Below are positions 1 to 8,772 of a stretch of DNA of 64,000 nt, in pieces. Position 1 is the stretch's first letter; every line of letters starts with the position of its first letter. Made by a program: the position numbers and the translations under genes. The stretch covers positions 60,853-124,852 of the forward strand of contig JANRJM010000003.1 of the NCBI GenBank assembly GCA_033763975.1. Direction: 5' to 3'. The DNA comes from Planctomycetota bacterium (GTDB taxonomy: Bacteria; Planctomycetota; Phycisphaerae; Phycisphaerales; UBA1924). The notes under the pieces were generated by a model. The model searched no databases, had not been told where the DNA came from, and was given only the letters and a program-made list of their open reading frames with translations.

Positions 1-414
1 GGCGACGCCACGCCCGCGGCGCAGGCGTACCACGCGTACCGCGCGGGCGCGCGGCAGACGTTCCGCACCGGGGCGACGATCCTGTACCGGCGTTCGGACG
101 TCGATCCGTCGTACAACCCGAACAGCGCGGGGCTGCCGGATGTCGCGATGGGCGGGCTGGCGCTCGCGGGGCTCATCGAGCCGGGGTTCACGGGGCCGGG
201 ATTCGTCGAGCGTGTGCTGGCGACGCCCTATTCGACGATCGAGATGTGCCCGGTCGATCGCACCGGCGACGGCGCGGTCACCATCGACGACCTGTACGCG
301 CAGCAGGCGCTGCCGACGGATCTGAACGCGGACGGCGTGGTCGATGCGCGCGATGCGGCAGCGCTCGCCAACTGGTTGCGCCGGCGCGAGGGCGCGGAGC
401 TCACCGGGCGGTGA
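1..414 (+). CDS. C-terminal part of a secreted protein with dockerin-like Ca-binding end (5' truncated)
   Basis: The reading frame is open from the first base of the window, so the start lies outside and only 137 residues are seen. The last 55 residues hold two Asp-rich loops, DRTGDGAVTIDD and DLNADGVVDARD, each followed by a short helix. This is the layout of dockerin type I or EF-hand-like calcium-binding repeats that close many planctomycete secreted proteins. The upstream visible part (QTFRTGATILYRRSDVDPS) resembles nothing I can name. The gene ends 27 bp before a hairpin at 441-469. Function is unknown; extracellular location is inferred from the dockerin-like end. Confidence 0.75.
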   Translation, partial: GDATPAAQAYHAYRAGARQTFRTGATILYRRSDVDPSYNPNSAGLPDVAMGGLALAGLIEPGFTGPGFVERVLATPYSTIEMCPVDRTGDGAVTIDDLYAQQALPTDLNADGVVDARDAAALANWLRRREGAELTGR

Positions 415-440
415 GGGCGTCGAGGCTTGCATGGAACGAA

Positions 441-469
441 AACGCCCCGGCGTTCATGGCCGGGGCGTT
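441..469. terminator. Hairpin between convergent genes
   Basis: An 11-bp perfect stem (AACGCCCCGGC / GCCGGGGCGTT) encloses a 7-base loop. It sits 27 bp after the plus-strand gene and 80 bp after the end of the minus-strand gene at 550. On the minus strand the stem runs into TTTTCGTT, so it can serve the minus gene and probably both. Confidence 0.6.
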
Positions 470-509
470 GGTGCCTAATCAGGTTCGGAAGAGAAGCGGG
501 GAAGCAGAA

Positions 510-530
510 CCCTCGCTGGCGCTTCGGGCT
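510..530. repeat. Short planctomycete-type dispersed repeat, copy 1
   Basis: A 21-bp sequence beginning CCCTCGCTGG and ending CGCTTCGGGCT lies in the gap between two convergent genes, next to a terminator hairpin. Its reverse complement recurs with two mismatches at 56774-56794, also in a gap beside a terminator. From memory, very similar short sequences are scattered in many planctomycete genomes; the function is unknown to me. Confidence 0.5.
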
Positions 531-549
531 CGTTCGGGCTCGAACAGAC

Positions 550-1545
550 TCACGGGCAGGGGGCGCCGGCGACGACCTGCTCGAGGGCGGCGATGTCGTC
601 CTGATCGACGTTGCCGTCGCGGTTGAAGTCGGGGTCAACGGCGGAGCAGGCGGGATCGCCCGCGACGACCTGCGCGAGGCAGGCGATGTCGTCCTGATCG
701 ACGTTGCCGTCCTGGTTGAAGTCGGGGTCGCAGGGCGTGACGCGGGGGAGCTGGGTGTAGACGATGTCGTCCCAGTAGATGGTGCCCGAGCCGGGGGTCT
801 GGCCGGGATTCTCGGTGTAGTTGAAGCGGCCGATGACGATCTTGACGCGGTTGGGGAGCGGGCTGGCGGGGACGCAACCGCAGCCGCAGTCGGGGCGGGC
901 GCCGGTGTTGCATTCGTACTCGTTGATGATCTCATCGCGAGAGAAGACGACGGTGTAGAGGGTCCACTGCCCGTTGGTGTGGCCCTGGATGCCGCCGGGC
1001 CCCTCGTTGAGGTCGAGGGTGGCGACGTCCTGGTTGAGGGTCTTGATGTTGAGCTTGATGCCGGCGAGGTCGTTCACGATGGGGTCGTTCTCGGGGATCA
1101 TGTACCAGCCGGTGACGACGACGTCGCCGCCGTTGATGTCCCAGACGGGGTCGTAGAAGGGAGCGGTGGAGCACGGGGCGGGCTGGAGGGCGCACACGAG
1201 GTCGCACGTCTGGCACTCGGGGCGGCAGGCGCAGAAGTTCACGGAGTCGGTGGTGACGCCGTAGAACCCCGAGCCGGTGGTGCTGATGGAGATGACGGAC
1301 TCGCCGGTGCGGGGCGTGAGGGCGTTGGGCGTGCCGACGGGGAAGAACTCGGGGGTCTGGCCATCGCCGATCCAGCGGCGGCGCGCGAGGGTGCTGTTGC
1401 CCGGGCTGGCCCAGCCCTCGGCGAAGGGGGCGTTGTTGCAGATGCCGCAGGGGAACTCGAAGCCCGGGTTGCGGAGTTCGGAGGTCTGGGCGGACGCGGC
1501 GGACGCCAGGGCGAGCCCGGCACAGAAGGCGACGGCGAACTTCAT
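550..1545 (-). CDS. Secreted protein with C-terminal dockerin-like repeats, LacI-operator controlled
   Basis: A 331-residue protein. The start at 1545 is chosen because GGAGGG lies 6 nt upstream and a clean signal peptide follows (MKFAVAFCAGLALASAASA, cut before QT). The middle resembles a beta-sandwich carbohydrate-binding domain (ELRNPGFEFP near the mature N-terminus, YWDDIVYTQL near residue 265) and is rich in cysteines, including CACRPECQTCDLVCA. The last 60 residues contain two nearly identical loops, DFNQDGNVDQDD and DFNRDGNVDQDD, ending GAPCP. This is dockerin-like and encoded by a direct DNA repeat of about 94 bp. A LacI-type operator and promoter lie 78 bp upstream, so it probably belongs to the sugar regulon as a surface glycan-binding protein; that role is inference. 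Confidence 0.8.
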   Translation of the reverse strand: MKFAVAFCAGLALASAASAQTSELRNPGFEFPCGICNNAPFAEGWASPGNSTLARRRWIGDGQTPEFFPVGTPNALTPRTGESVISISTTGSGFYGVTTDSVNFCACRPECQTCDLVCALQPAPCSTAPFYDPVWDINGGDVVVTGWYMIPENDPIVNDLAGIKLNIKTLNQDVATLDLNEGPGGIQGHTNGQWTLYTVVFSRDEIINEYECNTGARPDCGCGCVPASPLPNRVKIVIGRFNYTENPGQTPGSGTIYWDDIVYTQLPRVTPCDPDFNQDGNVDQDDIACLAQVVAGDPACSAVDPDFNRDGNVDQDDIAALEQVVAGAPCP

Positions 1546-1622
1546 TGAACCCTCCGGGGAACAGGACAGAGTCACGGATGGATGATGACGCGGCCAGCGA
1601 CGCCGGCGCGCCACGGCGGAGC

Positions 1623-1664
1623 CGAAAACGTTTTCAACCTAACCCGATGTCGCGGCGCCGTCAA
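1623..1664 (-). promoter_or_regulatory. Promoter with LacI-type operator (P1)
   Basis: On the minus strand: TTGACG (1659-1664), 17-bp spacer, TAGGTT (1636-1641), then operator TGAAAACGTTTTCG (1623-1636), whose core is a perfect palindrome. The operator begins on the last base of the -10 box and so covers the transcription start. It drives the secreted protein gene at 550-1545. Confidence 0.7.
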
Positions 1665-1696
1665 GGCAATTCCAGCGGGTCCCAGAACATCGCGCT

Positions 1697-2611
1697 TCAG
1701 TCCTTGAGACCCGCGGACGCGATCCCCCCCACCAGCGTCCGCTGCGTCACCATGAACAGCAGCAGCACGGGTGCCACCACGAGCGTGCTCGCGGCCATCA
1801 AGAGATTCCACGGGGTGTTGCCGGCCTGCCCCTGGTACAACTGCAGGCCCAGCGCCAGCGTGAACTGGTCGCGGTCGGTCAGGAAGATGAGCGGGCCGAC
1901 GAAGTCGTTCCACACGTAGATGAAATGAAACAGGGCGACCACCGCGAGCGCCGGGCGGCTCAGCGGGAGGATGATCGTCCAGAAGATGCGCCAGTGCGAG
2001 CATCCGTCGATACGGGCGGCCTCGTCGAGTTCGCGCGGCAGGCCCATGTAGAACTGGCGGAGCAGGAAGATGTTGAACGCGCCGCCGAACCACGCGGGCA
2101 CCCACAGGGGCTTGAGCGAGCCGATCATGCGGAGGCTCTCGAAGCGCGGGAGCAGCCCGACGGACTCCATGGTCTGATCGATGCCCCGGAAGACGACGTA
2201 GAGCGGGGCCATGATGACGGGGAAAGGGATCATCATGGTGGCGAGGACGAGGGCCATGACCGCGCCGCGCCCGCGCCAGCGGACGCGCGAAAGGCCGTAC
2301 GCGACGGCGGCGCTGCTGAACGTCATGCCGACCACCGAGAGCACGGCGACGATGAGCGTGTTGCGGAGGTAGAGCGGGAACTCGACGGCGCGATCGTTCC
2401 AGACGCGGGCGTAGTTCTCCTGCGCCACCCCGGGCAGCGACGAGGCGGGATCGGGCAGCAGCGTGATGCGCTGCGAGGCGGCCTGGGACTCGGGCTTCAC
2501 CGATGTCGCGATCATCCAGACCAGGGGCATGACGAACGTGAGCGCGACGCTCGCGAGCAGCACGTACAGCAGGGCGTGGGCGACGGGCGAGCGGGGTGCG
2601 TCGGTGGTCAT
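1697..2611 (-). CDS. Carbohydrate ABC transporter permease (MalG type)
   Basis: A 304-residue inner-membrane permease. It has six hydrophobic segments, beginning at HALLYVLLASVALTFVMPL, and the EAA loop near residues 195-215 (ELDEAARIDGCSHWRIFW), which docks the ATPase. SVKPE near residue 40 and the EAA loop are typical of the CUT1 MalG subfamily. The start at 2611 lies 5 bp after the stop of the other permease gene, so the two are co-translated. It is the last gene of the operon that starts with the GH94 phosphorylase at 8591. The matching ATPase is encoded elsewhere in the locus (9888-11024). Substrate is probably a gluco-oligosaccharide, judging by neighbours only. Confidence 0.93.
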   Translation of the reverse strand: MTTDAPRSPVAHALLYVLLASVALTFVMPLVWMIATSVKPESQAASQRITLLPDPASSLPGVAQENYARVWNDRAVEFPLYLRNTLIVAVLSVVGMTFSSAAVAYGLSRVRWRGRGAVMALVLATMMIPFPVIMAPLYVVFRGIDQTMESVGLLPRFESLRMIGSLKPLWVPAWFGGAFNIFLLRQFYMGLPRELDEAARIDGCSHWRIFWTIILPLSRPALAVVALFHFIYVWNDFVGPLIFLTDRDQFTLALGLQLYQGQAGNTPWNLLMAASTLVVAPVLLLFMVTQRTLVGGIASAGLKD

Positions 2612-2616
2612 GCGGA

Positions 2617-3525
2617 TCAGCCCCCCCGATAGTACACGAGGCGGCGCCCGCCGATGAACATGACGGCGGTGAGCGCGAGGATGACGAGCAGCTGGAGCCA
2701 CGCCATCGCGCACGCGTACCCCATCTGCCCGTAGACGAACGCGTTCTCGTAGAGGTACATCGTGTAGAAGTGCCCGGCGGGGTTCTGCCCGTCGGGGCGT
2801 TTGAACATCACGTACGGCACCGCGAAGATCTGCACGGTGTTGATGAGCATGACGATCACGTTGAAGAGGATCGCCGGCGAGATCATCGGGAGCGTGACGT
2901 GGAAGAAGCGCCGCAGGGGCGACATGCCGTCGAGCACGGCGGCCTCGTAGAGCTGGCGGGGCACCTCGTGGATGGCCGCGATGTAGATGACCACCGACTG
3001 CCCCACGCTCCACAGGCTCATGACGACCAGGCTGGGCAGCACCCACTGCTGATCCACCAGCCACGTGGGCCCGCGGACGCCCACCAGCGCGAGCAGCCGG
3101 TTGATGAGCCCGAACTCGCCGTTGAACAGCCACATCCAGACCATCGCCGAGGCCACGAGCGGGACGAGCGTCGGCACGAAGATGCACGCCTGGAAGAACC
3201 GCGCCAGCCGGATGCGCATGCTGAGCAGCGCGGCGAGGACGAGGCTCAGCACCGTGCACGCGGGGATCGAGATCGCGCTGTAGACGGCGGTGTTCCACAC
3301 CACGCGCCGGAACGTGGGATCATCGGGCATGCGGGCGTAGTTGCTCGTGCCCGTCCAGATCGGCTCCTCGATGAGCGGGTAGTCGGTGAACGAGTACCAC
3401 AGGCTCAGCGCCATCGGCAGGAACATGAACAGCGACGCGCCGAACAGCCAGGGGCTGGTCCAGGCCAGGCCCGTGAGGATCGCGCGCCGGTCGCGGCGGG
3501 CGGCACGCGCGCGCGGGGCGGTCAT
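2617..3525 (-). CDS. Carbohydrate ABC transporter permease (MalF/UgpA type)
   Basis: A 302-residue permease with six membrane segments, the first at PWLFGASLFMFLPMALSLWY. The EAA loop near residues 195-215 reads QLYEAAVLDGMSPLRRFFHV. It pairs with the MalG-type permease directly downstream to form the channel of a CUT1 sugar importer. The start at 3525 is chosen because its ATG overlaps the stop of the solute-binding protein gene in an ATGA. The N-terminal stretch RARAARRDRRA is a basic cytoplasmic tail. Family assignment is firm; the sugar carried is not shown by the sequence. Confidence 0.93.
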   Translation of the reverse strand: MTAPRARAARRDRRAILTGLAWTSPWLFGASLFMFLPMALSLWYSFTDYPLIEEPIWTGTSNYARMPDDPTFRRVVWNTAVYSAISIPACTVLSLVLAALLSMRIRLARFFQACIFVPTLVPLVASAMVWMWLFNGEFGLINRLLALVGVRGPTWLVDQQWVLPSLVVMSLWSVGQSVVIYIAAIHEVPRQLYEAAVLDGMSPLRRFFHVTLPMISPAILFNVIVMLINTVQIFAVPYVMFKRPDGQNPAGHFYTMYLYENAFVYGQMGYACAMAWLQLLVILALTAVMFIGGRRLVYYRGG

Positions 3526-4871
3526 GACGCGCCCCCGCGCCGGCGGCGTTCCTCGGCGGCCCGGTCGATGAACCCCTGCGTGCGGCGCTCCAGGGGCGGC
3601 AGGGCGGCCTCGGGCGAGACCTCCAGACGCCACAGACGCTGCACCATGGTGTCGACCTCGTCCTTGAACTGCTGCCACGCGCGGGTCTGGGGAGGCACGA
3701 ACGCGCGCGGGCTCTGGAAGATGTCGTAGTGCACGCCGATGCCGCGGTTCGGGTGGGTCGCGCGGAAGGCGGGGCTGGTGGAGGCGAGCGGGCTGGGCTT
3801 GCAGTGAGCGCTCGCGAGCAGTTCGGTCATGTCCTGGCGCTGGGTCCAGGCGACGAACTCCATGCTGGCCTCGGGGTGGCGTGCGCCGCGGGGGATGACG
3901 AGGACGTCGGTGTCGATGAGCCCGACGGGGGCCGCGGGGTCAGAGAGGCCCGGCGCGACGGGGAAGGGCGCGACGCCGTAGTCGAAATCGGGCGCGAACG
4001 CGGTGACGAGGTTCGCCAGCCACGGGCCCTGGATGATCATCGCGACCTTGCCGGTGAGGAACGGGTTCTCGGGGGTGAAGTAGTTGCCGAAGGACTCCTT
4101 GAACGCCTTGCAGCGGTCGGGGCCCAGGTCGCGCGCGTACGACTGCATCCAGGCCATGGCGGCGTGGTTCTCGGGAGAGTCGACCAGCGAGCGGTCGGCC
4201 TGCGCGTCGTAGATCGACCCGCCGAAGTGGTACGCCCAGAGCCAGCTCCACCAGCCGGGCTCGGGGTGGAAGAACCCGACGCGTTCGAGCGGGCCTTTGT
4301 CGCGGGCCTTCACGAGCCGCCGGTGCGCGTCGTCGAGTTCGGGGAGGGTCGTCGGCGGGCGATCGGGGTCGAGGCCGACCTCGCGGAAGGCGCGCTTGTT
4401 GTAATAGAGCGCGACCGAGCCGGCGGTGTTGACGCTCGCCCACCATCGCCCCCGGTGCTGCATCACCTGGCGCACGCCCGGGGCGTACTGCCCGAGCGAA
4501 AGGCCGAACGCGGGGGCGAGGTCGTCGAATGACATCAGCGCGTTGCTCTCGGCGTAGGGGGGGACGTTGTAGGCGTAGAGCCCGATGAGGTCCGGGGGCG
4601 CGCCGCCGGCGATGGCGACGAGGGACTTCTGGCCGATGTCGGCGGTGATGAGGTAGCGGACGAAGATGCGCGACTGCGACTGGTTGAACGCGTCGACGAC
4701 GCGCATCATCGCGTCGCCCTCGTGGCGGGTCCACTTCTCCCAGTAGTCCAGGACGATGCGCCCGCGCGTGTCGGCGCGCTGGCCCCGCGGGCCGAAGACC
4801 AGAAAGCCCGCGCCGCCCGCGGCCATGAGGCCCAGCGCGCCCCGTCGCGTGATCTCGCCCGCGCTCGTCAT
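3522..4871 (-). CDS. Extracellular sugar-binding protein of the ABC importer, Tat signal
   Basis: A 449-residue family 1 extracellular solute-binding protein. The N-terminus TRRGALGLMAAGGAGFLVFG has a twin arginine followed by a hydrophobic stretch, so export by the Tat pathway is likely. Family features include DYWEKWTRHEGD early on, the hinge-region NPFLTGKVAMIIQGPW, and VIPRGARHPEASMEFVAW near residue 330. It would capture a sugar in the periplasm and hand it to the two permeases encoded directly downstream (ATGA overlap with the first). The gene upstream ends 7 bp before. I see no lipobox, so the protein is either soluble or held by an uncleaved Tat anchor. Confidence 0.9.
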   Translation of the reverse strand: MTSAGEITRRGALGLMAAGGAGFLVFGPRGQRADTRGRIVLDYWEKWTRHEGDAMMRVVDAFNQSQSRIFVRYLITADIGQKSLVAIAGGAPPDLIGLYAYNVPPYAESNALMSFDDLAPAFGLSLGQYAPGVRQVMQHRGRWWASVNTAGSVALYYNKRAFREVGLDPDRPPTTLPELDDAHRRLVKARDKGPLERVGFFHPEPGWWSWLWAYHFGGSIYDAQADRSLVDSPENHAAMAWMQSYARDLGPDRCKAFKESFGNYFTPENPFLTGKVAMIIQGPWLANLVTAFAPDFDYGVAPFPVAPGLSDPAAPVGLIDTDVLVIPRGARHPEASMEFVAWTQRQDMTELLASAHCKPSPLASTSPAFRATHPNRGIGVHYDIFQSPRAFVPPQTRAWQQFKDEVDTMVQRLWRLEVSPEAALPPLERRTQGFIDRAAEERRRRGGAS

Positions 4872-4878
4872 GCGGCGG

Positions 4879-5349
4879 CTACTTCTTCTCTTGCTGCTTG
4901 GCGGCCTCGAGGAGCTTGGCCGCCTCTTCGGGCGAGACCTCCTGGCGCGGCGCCACGGAGGGCTTCTTCGCGGATTCTCTGCCAGCCGCGGCGCTGCGGA
5001 CGGCGGCCTTCTCGGCGTTGATGCGGGTGATCATCTGCTCCCACTCGGCCTTGTTGAACAGGAACCCCGTCGGCTTGCCGGTCTTGGGGTTGATGATGCC
5101 CTCGTTGGGGTTGAGGCTCGCCCCGCGCTGGCGCAGTTCCTTGTCCATCTGCCCGCGGGTCATCTCGATCTCGTCCTCGGTGTCGGTGAAACGGATCGTC
5201 ACCGTCTCGCGCATGCGCTCGGGGCTGTACGGATCAGTGCCGCCCTGCCCGCGCTGGTAGATCACCACGCTCACGGCGAGCAGGACCGCGGCGAAGACCC
5301 ACCCCAGCCAGGGAGCCTTGTCGAGCAGATCGCGGATCTTGTTGAACAT
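4879..5349 (-). CDS. Small single-pass membrane protein in the sugar-uptake operon
   Basis: A 156-residue protein with one membrane helix near residues 15-31 (LGWVFAAVLLAVSVVIYQRG) and a predicted periplasmic remainder. Two parts stand out: NPNEGIINPKTGKPTGFLFN near residues 86-105, and a charged, Ala/Lys/Glu-rich helix at the C-terminus (EEAAKLLEAAKQQEKK). The start at 5349 has GGAGG 6 nt upstream. I do not recognise the family. It lies between a prepilin gene and the solute-binding protein gene and 7 bp from the latter, so it should be co-expressed with the importer. It might link prepilin and importer, but nothing in the sequence proves that. Confidence 0.75.
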   Translation of the reverse strand: MFNKIRDLLDKAPWLGWVFAAVLLAVSVVIYQRGQGGTDPYSPERMRETVTIRFTDTEDEIEMTRGQMDKELRQRGASLNPNEGIINPKTGKPTGFLFNKAEWEQMITRINAEKAAVRSAAAGRESAKKPSVAPRQEVSPEEAAKLLEAAKQQEKK

Positions 5350-5370
5350 GCGACCTCCGGAGATTGGCGA

Positions 5371-6144
5371 TCAGCGATAGTACAGATGTCCCCAGTTGTA
5401 GAACGGCGCGGGCGCGCCCGCGGGGTCGGTGCCTTCCTGATAGTCCACGTAGTCGATGAGTTTGACGGCGTTGTCGCCGAAGAGGAAGTTGTTCTTGCCC
5501 GCGTTGGTGGTGCCGTTGTTCCCCTTCGCGGCGTGGCGGGGGTACTCGTCGAGCGCGTCGGTGGCCCACACCACCCACTGCGGGTTGCGGATGAGGCGGA
5601 TCTTCTGCTTCGACACGCCCCACGGATAGCGGAAGAGCTGGTTGTTCGCCGCGGAAGGGTCGGGCACGATCGAATCGTTGAAGAAGTACTCGGTGTACTT
5701 CTCGACCGGCGCGGTGGGATCCAGCAGCGGGAGCGTGAAGATGCGCAGGCCCGACTGCAGGTACGCGATGTTGATCGGGTCGCGGACGCTCGAGCGTCCT
5801 TTCGCGCCGGGGCAATCGAACGGTTTGTTCCCGCCGTACGACATGTAGGGCTGGAGCGTGTCGACGACACCGACGTGGTAGAAGAACTGCGGGAACGGGC
5901 CACCCTGCAGGTTCAGAAACTGCGGATCACGCTGGTCGTCGAGGTAGCCCTGGGTGGCGATGCCGATCTGGCGGAGGTTGCTCTGGCAAACGACGGTCCA
6001 GGCGGTGCGCCGGGCGTTGCCCAGCGAAGGGAGCAGCAGGCTGATGAGCAGGGCGATGATCGCGATGACGACCAGGAGCTCGATGAGGGTGAACGCACGG
6101 CGGCGTGCGGCCCGGACGCGACGCAGGGGAGTGTGCTCGTTCAT
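5371..6144 (-). CDS. Prepilin-type protein (pseudopilin) inside the sugar-uptake operon
   Basis: A 257-residue protein. The start at 6144 overlaps the stop of the GH94 gene (ATGA). The N-terminus is a basic leader followed by [20 protein letters not shown], the class III prepilin signal: cleavage before Phe, Glu at +5, then a hydrophobic helix. After it, [16 protein letters not shown] and near the C-terminus [17 protein letters not shown] match the large planctomycete/verrucomicrobial pseudopilin family. Members often carry an H-x9-DG-like end, here degenerate (GDNAV). The protein needs a prepilin peptidase encoded elsewhere. Its place between a phosphorylase and an ABC importer suggests a role in substrate handling at the envelope. 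Confidence 0.88.
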   Translation of the reverse strand: MNEHTPLRRVRAARRRAFTLIELLVVIAIIALLISLLLPSLGNARRTAWTVVCQSNLRQIGIATQGYLDDQRDPQFLNLQGGPFPQFFYHVGVVDTLQPYMSYGGNKPFDCPGAKGRSSVRDPINIAYLQSGLRIFTLPLLDPTAPVEKYTEYFFNDSIVPDPSAANNQLFRYPWGVSKQKIRLIRNPQWVVWATDALDEYPRHAAKGNNGTTNAGKNNFLFGDNAVKLIDYVDYQEGTDPAGAPAPFYNWGHLYYR

Positions 6145-8591
6145 GGCCTGAGTTCTCCGGAAAGTGCGGACGCGGGCTGGGCGGCGGTCGCTCCGCTCCA
6201 GCGTACCTCGACATCGATGCCGTCGGCGCCGGCGTCCCGCACGTCGGCGGCGGACAGGACCAGGCCCTCGTGCGGCTGGCCGTTCACCACGAGACGGGCG
6301 CGCCGTCCCGGAAGGAAGTCCATCGCGTTGAACCGCACCGTGATGGGCACGCCGCGCCACAGGCGTGTGAAACGGACGTCGCCGAGCTCGGGGATGGGCG
6401 ACGGGTCGATCGTCAGGCCGTCCCACGTCGGGCGGACGCCGAGCACCGACTCGAAGCAGATGCGCTGCAGCCAGGCGGCGCTGCCGGTGTACCAGGTCCA
6501 GCCGGCGCGCCCGGGAAGGTCCGACGCCGGGCCGTCCACATTTCCCGGGACGACGTAGGGCTCTGCCCAGTACTCGTCGGCGCGCTGGCCGCGCCACGGG
6601 GGCGAGATGCTGTCCCAGATGCGCGCGACCGAGGCGACGTCGCCGACGTGGGCCGCGGTCCACAGGGCCCAGGTGGCGGCGTGCATGTACACCCCGCCGT
6701 TCTCGCGACAGCCCGGGGCGTAGCGCGTGATGTAGCCGATGGTGGGGTCGGGCGTCACGTACGCGGGGGCGAGCAGGAGCGGGCCGAAGGGCGAGAGCAG
6801 GTGCTTGCGGACCGATTCCCACGCGATCTTGGCGCGCTCGGGGGTGGCGACGCCGGAGAGAATGGCCCAGGTCTGGGCGTTGAGATGGATGCGTCCTTCG
6901 GTGCAATCGGCGGAGCCGATCCACTCGCCGCTGTCCTTCGTGCCGTAGCGGTACCACGCGCCGTCCCAGGCGTGCTGATTGATGGCGTTGGCCATGGCGA
7001 CGCGCCGGACCGAGCATTCCTGGGCGTCGTTCGGGCGTCCGAGTTCGGTGTAGATGCGTTCCCACTCGCGGAGGATGGTGCAGAAGAAGAAGCCGAGCCA
7101 GACGCTCTCGCCCTTGCCGTCGACGCCCATCGCGGAGAGCCCGTCGTTCCAGTCGCACGACCCGATGAGGGGGAGGCCCCGCGGGCTGAGGCGCTGCGTG
7201 GTGCGGGCGATCGCGCGCCGGCAGTGCTCGAGGAGCGTGGCGGGCGCGGGGTCGTCGCGGAAGGGCGCGGTGCGCTCGAGCGCGGCGAAGTCGCCGGTCT
7301 CGCGCAGGTACGACGCGGTGACGAAGGCGAGCCAGAGGTAGTCGTCGCTGCACGCGGTGTGGTTGCCGAAGTCGGCGAGGGCGTGCCACCAGTGGTTGAC
7401 GGTGCCGTCGGCGAACTGGCGGGTGGCGTGCAGCAACAGTTGATCGAGCGTGCGCGAGGGCTCCATGGGAAGCCAGACCTGGCTGTCCTGGAGTTGATCG
7501 CGAAAGCCACGGGCGCCGGACTGCTGGTAGTAGCCGGTGCGCCCCCACAGCCGCCCGCTGATGGCCTGGTAGGGCAGCCACGTGGAGTTCATGAGGTCGA
7601 AGTCCGGGCGGGCGGACTCGACGCGCGCGGGCGCGAGTCGCGTCTGCCATGCGTCGGACGCGGCCCGCGGGACATCCTGCGCTGCCTTGGCCCCCGAGAA
7701 GCGGTCGACGAGCGCGAGCACGCCGGGCTCGTCGGGCGCGATGGCGAGCAGGTACTGGAACGAGACGGATCGTCCCGGCTCGAGCGTGAGATCGCCCCCC
7801 AGCGCGGCGCAGGCGTCGCCGAAGCGGCCGAAGCCGGCGCGCTCGGGCACGTCGGCGCGGAGCGCGACGGGGGCGGCGGTCGATCCGCGGCGCCCGATGA
7901 ACAGGGCCTTGTCGGCGATGGCGAAGCGGCGGGAGAAGGGCGCGTTGCAGATGGCGTGGGCCGCCACGTAGGGCCACTCGCGGTTCCAGTGGTCCTTCTC
8001 GGTGCGATCGGGGATGTCCCACATCGTCTTGGTGGCGAGGATGGCGGCCCGGCCGGAGTCGTAGCGGGTGGAGAGGAAGAGGCGGTGGAACTCGCGCTTG
8101 GTGTCGGGCGCGACGCCGCAGCACCACTCGAAGTAGGACGACAGGCGCAAGTGCCGGGGGCGGTCGCCGAGGTTGGTGAGGGTGACGTTCCAGACCTCGA
8201 CGGGGTCATCAGGCGCGACGGCGAGAGACCAGACGGCGCGGATGGAGTGAGCCGCGGTGGTGAAGGTGGTGAGGCCGGGCTCGTGGGTGCAGAGGTAGGC
8301 GTCGTGGCGTGTGGAGCAGGGCGCGGGGGCGACGGACCAGATGGCGCCGGAGTCGAGGTCGGAGATGTAGAGGAACTTGCCGGAGACGTCGCGGACGAGG
8401 TCCATCTCCCAGCGGGAGAGGACGTTGTGCTGGGCGTCGTCGAACCAGGAGAAGCCGCCGCCGTTCTGGCTGATGACGAGCCCGTAGCGGCCGTTGCAGA
8501 TGACGTTGACCCAGGGCATGGGCGTGGCCGGGTCGGTGATGACGAAGCGTCGGCCGGAGGAATCGAAGTGACCGAACTGGTTGGCGAGCAT
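6141..8591 (-). CDS. GH94 glycoside phosphorylase (cellobiose-phosphorylase-like)
   Basis: An 816-residue enzyme predicted to split a beta-linked gluco-oligosaccharide with phosphate, giving alpha-glucose 1-phosphate in the cytoplasm. The N-terminus [20 protein letters not shown] is the family hallmark. The general-acid Asp is in [12 protein letters not shown] near residue 479, followed by [11 protein letters not shown], which resembles the GH94 part of cyclic beta-1,2-glucan synthases. The length fits cellobiose-type enzymes, so specificity is open. I choose ATG 8591 over 8654 and 8696 because both of those lie upstream of the predicted transcription start (promoter 8653-8681, operator 8640-8653). 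First gene of the operon running to 1697. No signal peptide. Confidence 0.88.
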   Translation of the reverse strand: MLANQFGHFDSSGRRFVITDPATPMPWVNVICNGRYGLVISQNGGGFSWFDDAQHNVLSRWEMDLVRDVSGKFLYISDLDSGAIWSVAPAPCSTRHDAYLCTHEPGLTTFTTAAHSIRAVWSLAVAPDDPVEVWNVTLTNLGDRPRHLRLSSYFEWCCGVAPDTKREFHRLFLSTRYDSGRAAILATKTMWDIPDRTEKDHWNREWPYVAAHAICNAPFSRRFAIADKALFIGRRGSTAAPVALRADVPERAGFGRFGDACAALGGDLTLEPGRSVSFQYLLAIAPDEPGVLALVDRFSGAKAAQDVPRAASDAWQTRLAPARVESARPDFDLMNSTWLPYQAISGRLWGRTGYYQQSGARGFRDQLQDSQVWLPMEPSRTLDQLLLHATRQFADGTVNHWWHALADFGNHTACSDDYLWLAFVTASYLRETGDFAALERTAPFRDDPAPATLLEHCRRAIARTTQRLSPRGLPLIGSCDWNDGLSAMGVDGKGESVWLGFFFCTILREWERIYTELGRPNDAQECSVRRVAMANAINQHAWDGAWYRYGTKDSGEWIGSADCTEGRIHLNAQTWAILSGVATPERAKIAWESVRKHLLSPFGPLLLAPAYVTPDPTIGYITRYAPGCRENGGVYMHAATWALWTAAHVGDVASVARIWDSISPPWRGQRADEYWAEPYVVPGNVDGPASDLPGRAGWTWYTGSAAWLQRICFESVLGVRPTWDGLTIDPSPIPELGDVRFTRLWRGVPITVRFNAMDFLPGRRARLVVNGQPHEGLVLSAADVRDAGADGIDVEVRWSGATAAQPASALSGELRP

Positions 8592-8639
8592 GGCCTGGGT
8601 CCTGTCCGGCGCGGCGAGTGCGGAGCGCGGGGGGCCGGA

Positions 8640-8681
8640 TGTAAACGCTTCCATGGTCTCTATCCGCGGGTTGGCTGTCAA
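8640..8681 (-). promoter_or_regulatory. Promoter with LacI-type operator (P2) for the GH94/ABC operon
   Basis: On the minus strand: perfect -35 TTGACA (8676-8681), 17-bp spacer, -10 GACCAT (8653-8658), then operator TGGAAGCGTTTACA (8640-8653), sharing its first base with the end of the -10 box. The predicted start of transcription is inside the operator. The GH94 start codon follows about 50 bp downstream. Confidence 0.72.
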
Positions 8682-8713
8682 GGGCTGCGAGAACACGGAA
8701 CAAGTGCAGAGAG

Positions 8714-8745
8714 AAAAAAACGCCGGCCCCCGGAGAGGGGCCGGC
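8714..8745 (-). terminator. Rho-independent terminator after the PEP-CTERM gene
   Basis: A 9-bp GC stem (GCCGGCCCC at 8722-8730, GGGGCCGGC at 8737-8745) with a 6-base loop is followed on the minus strand by seven T (8714-8720). It lies 27 bp after the stop at 8773 and separates that gene from promoter P2. Confidence 0.88.
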
Positions 8746-8772
8746 GCGAGGAGTCATTCGAACCGGGGGTGA

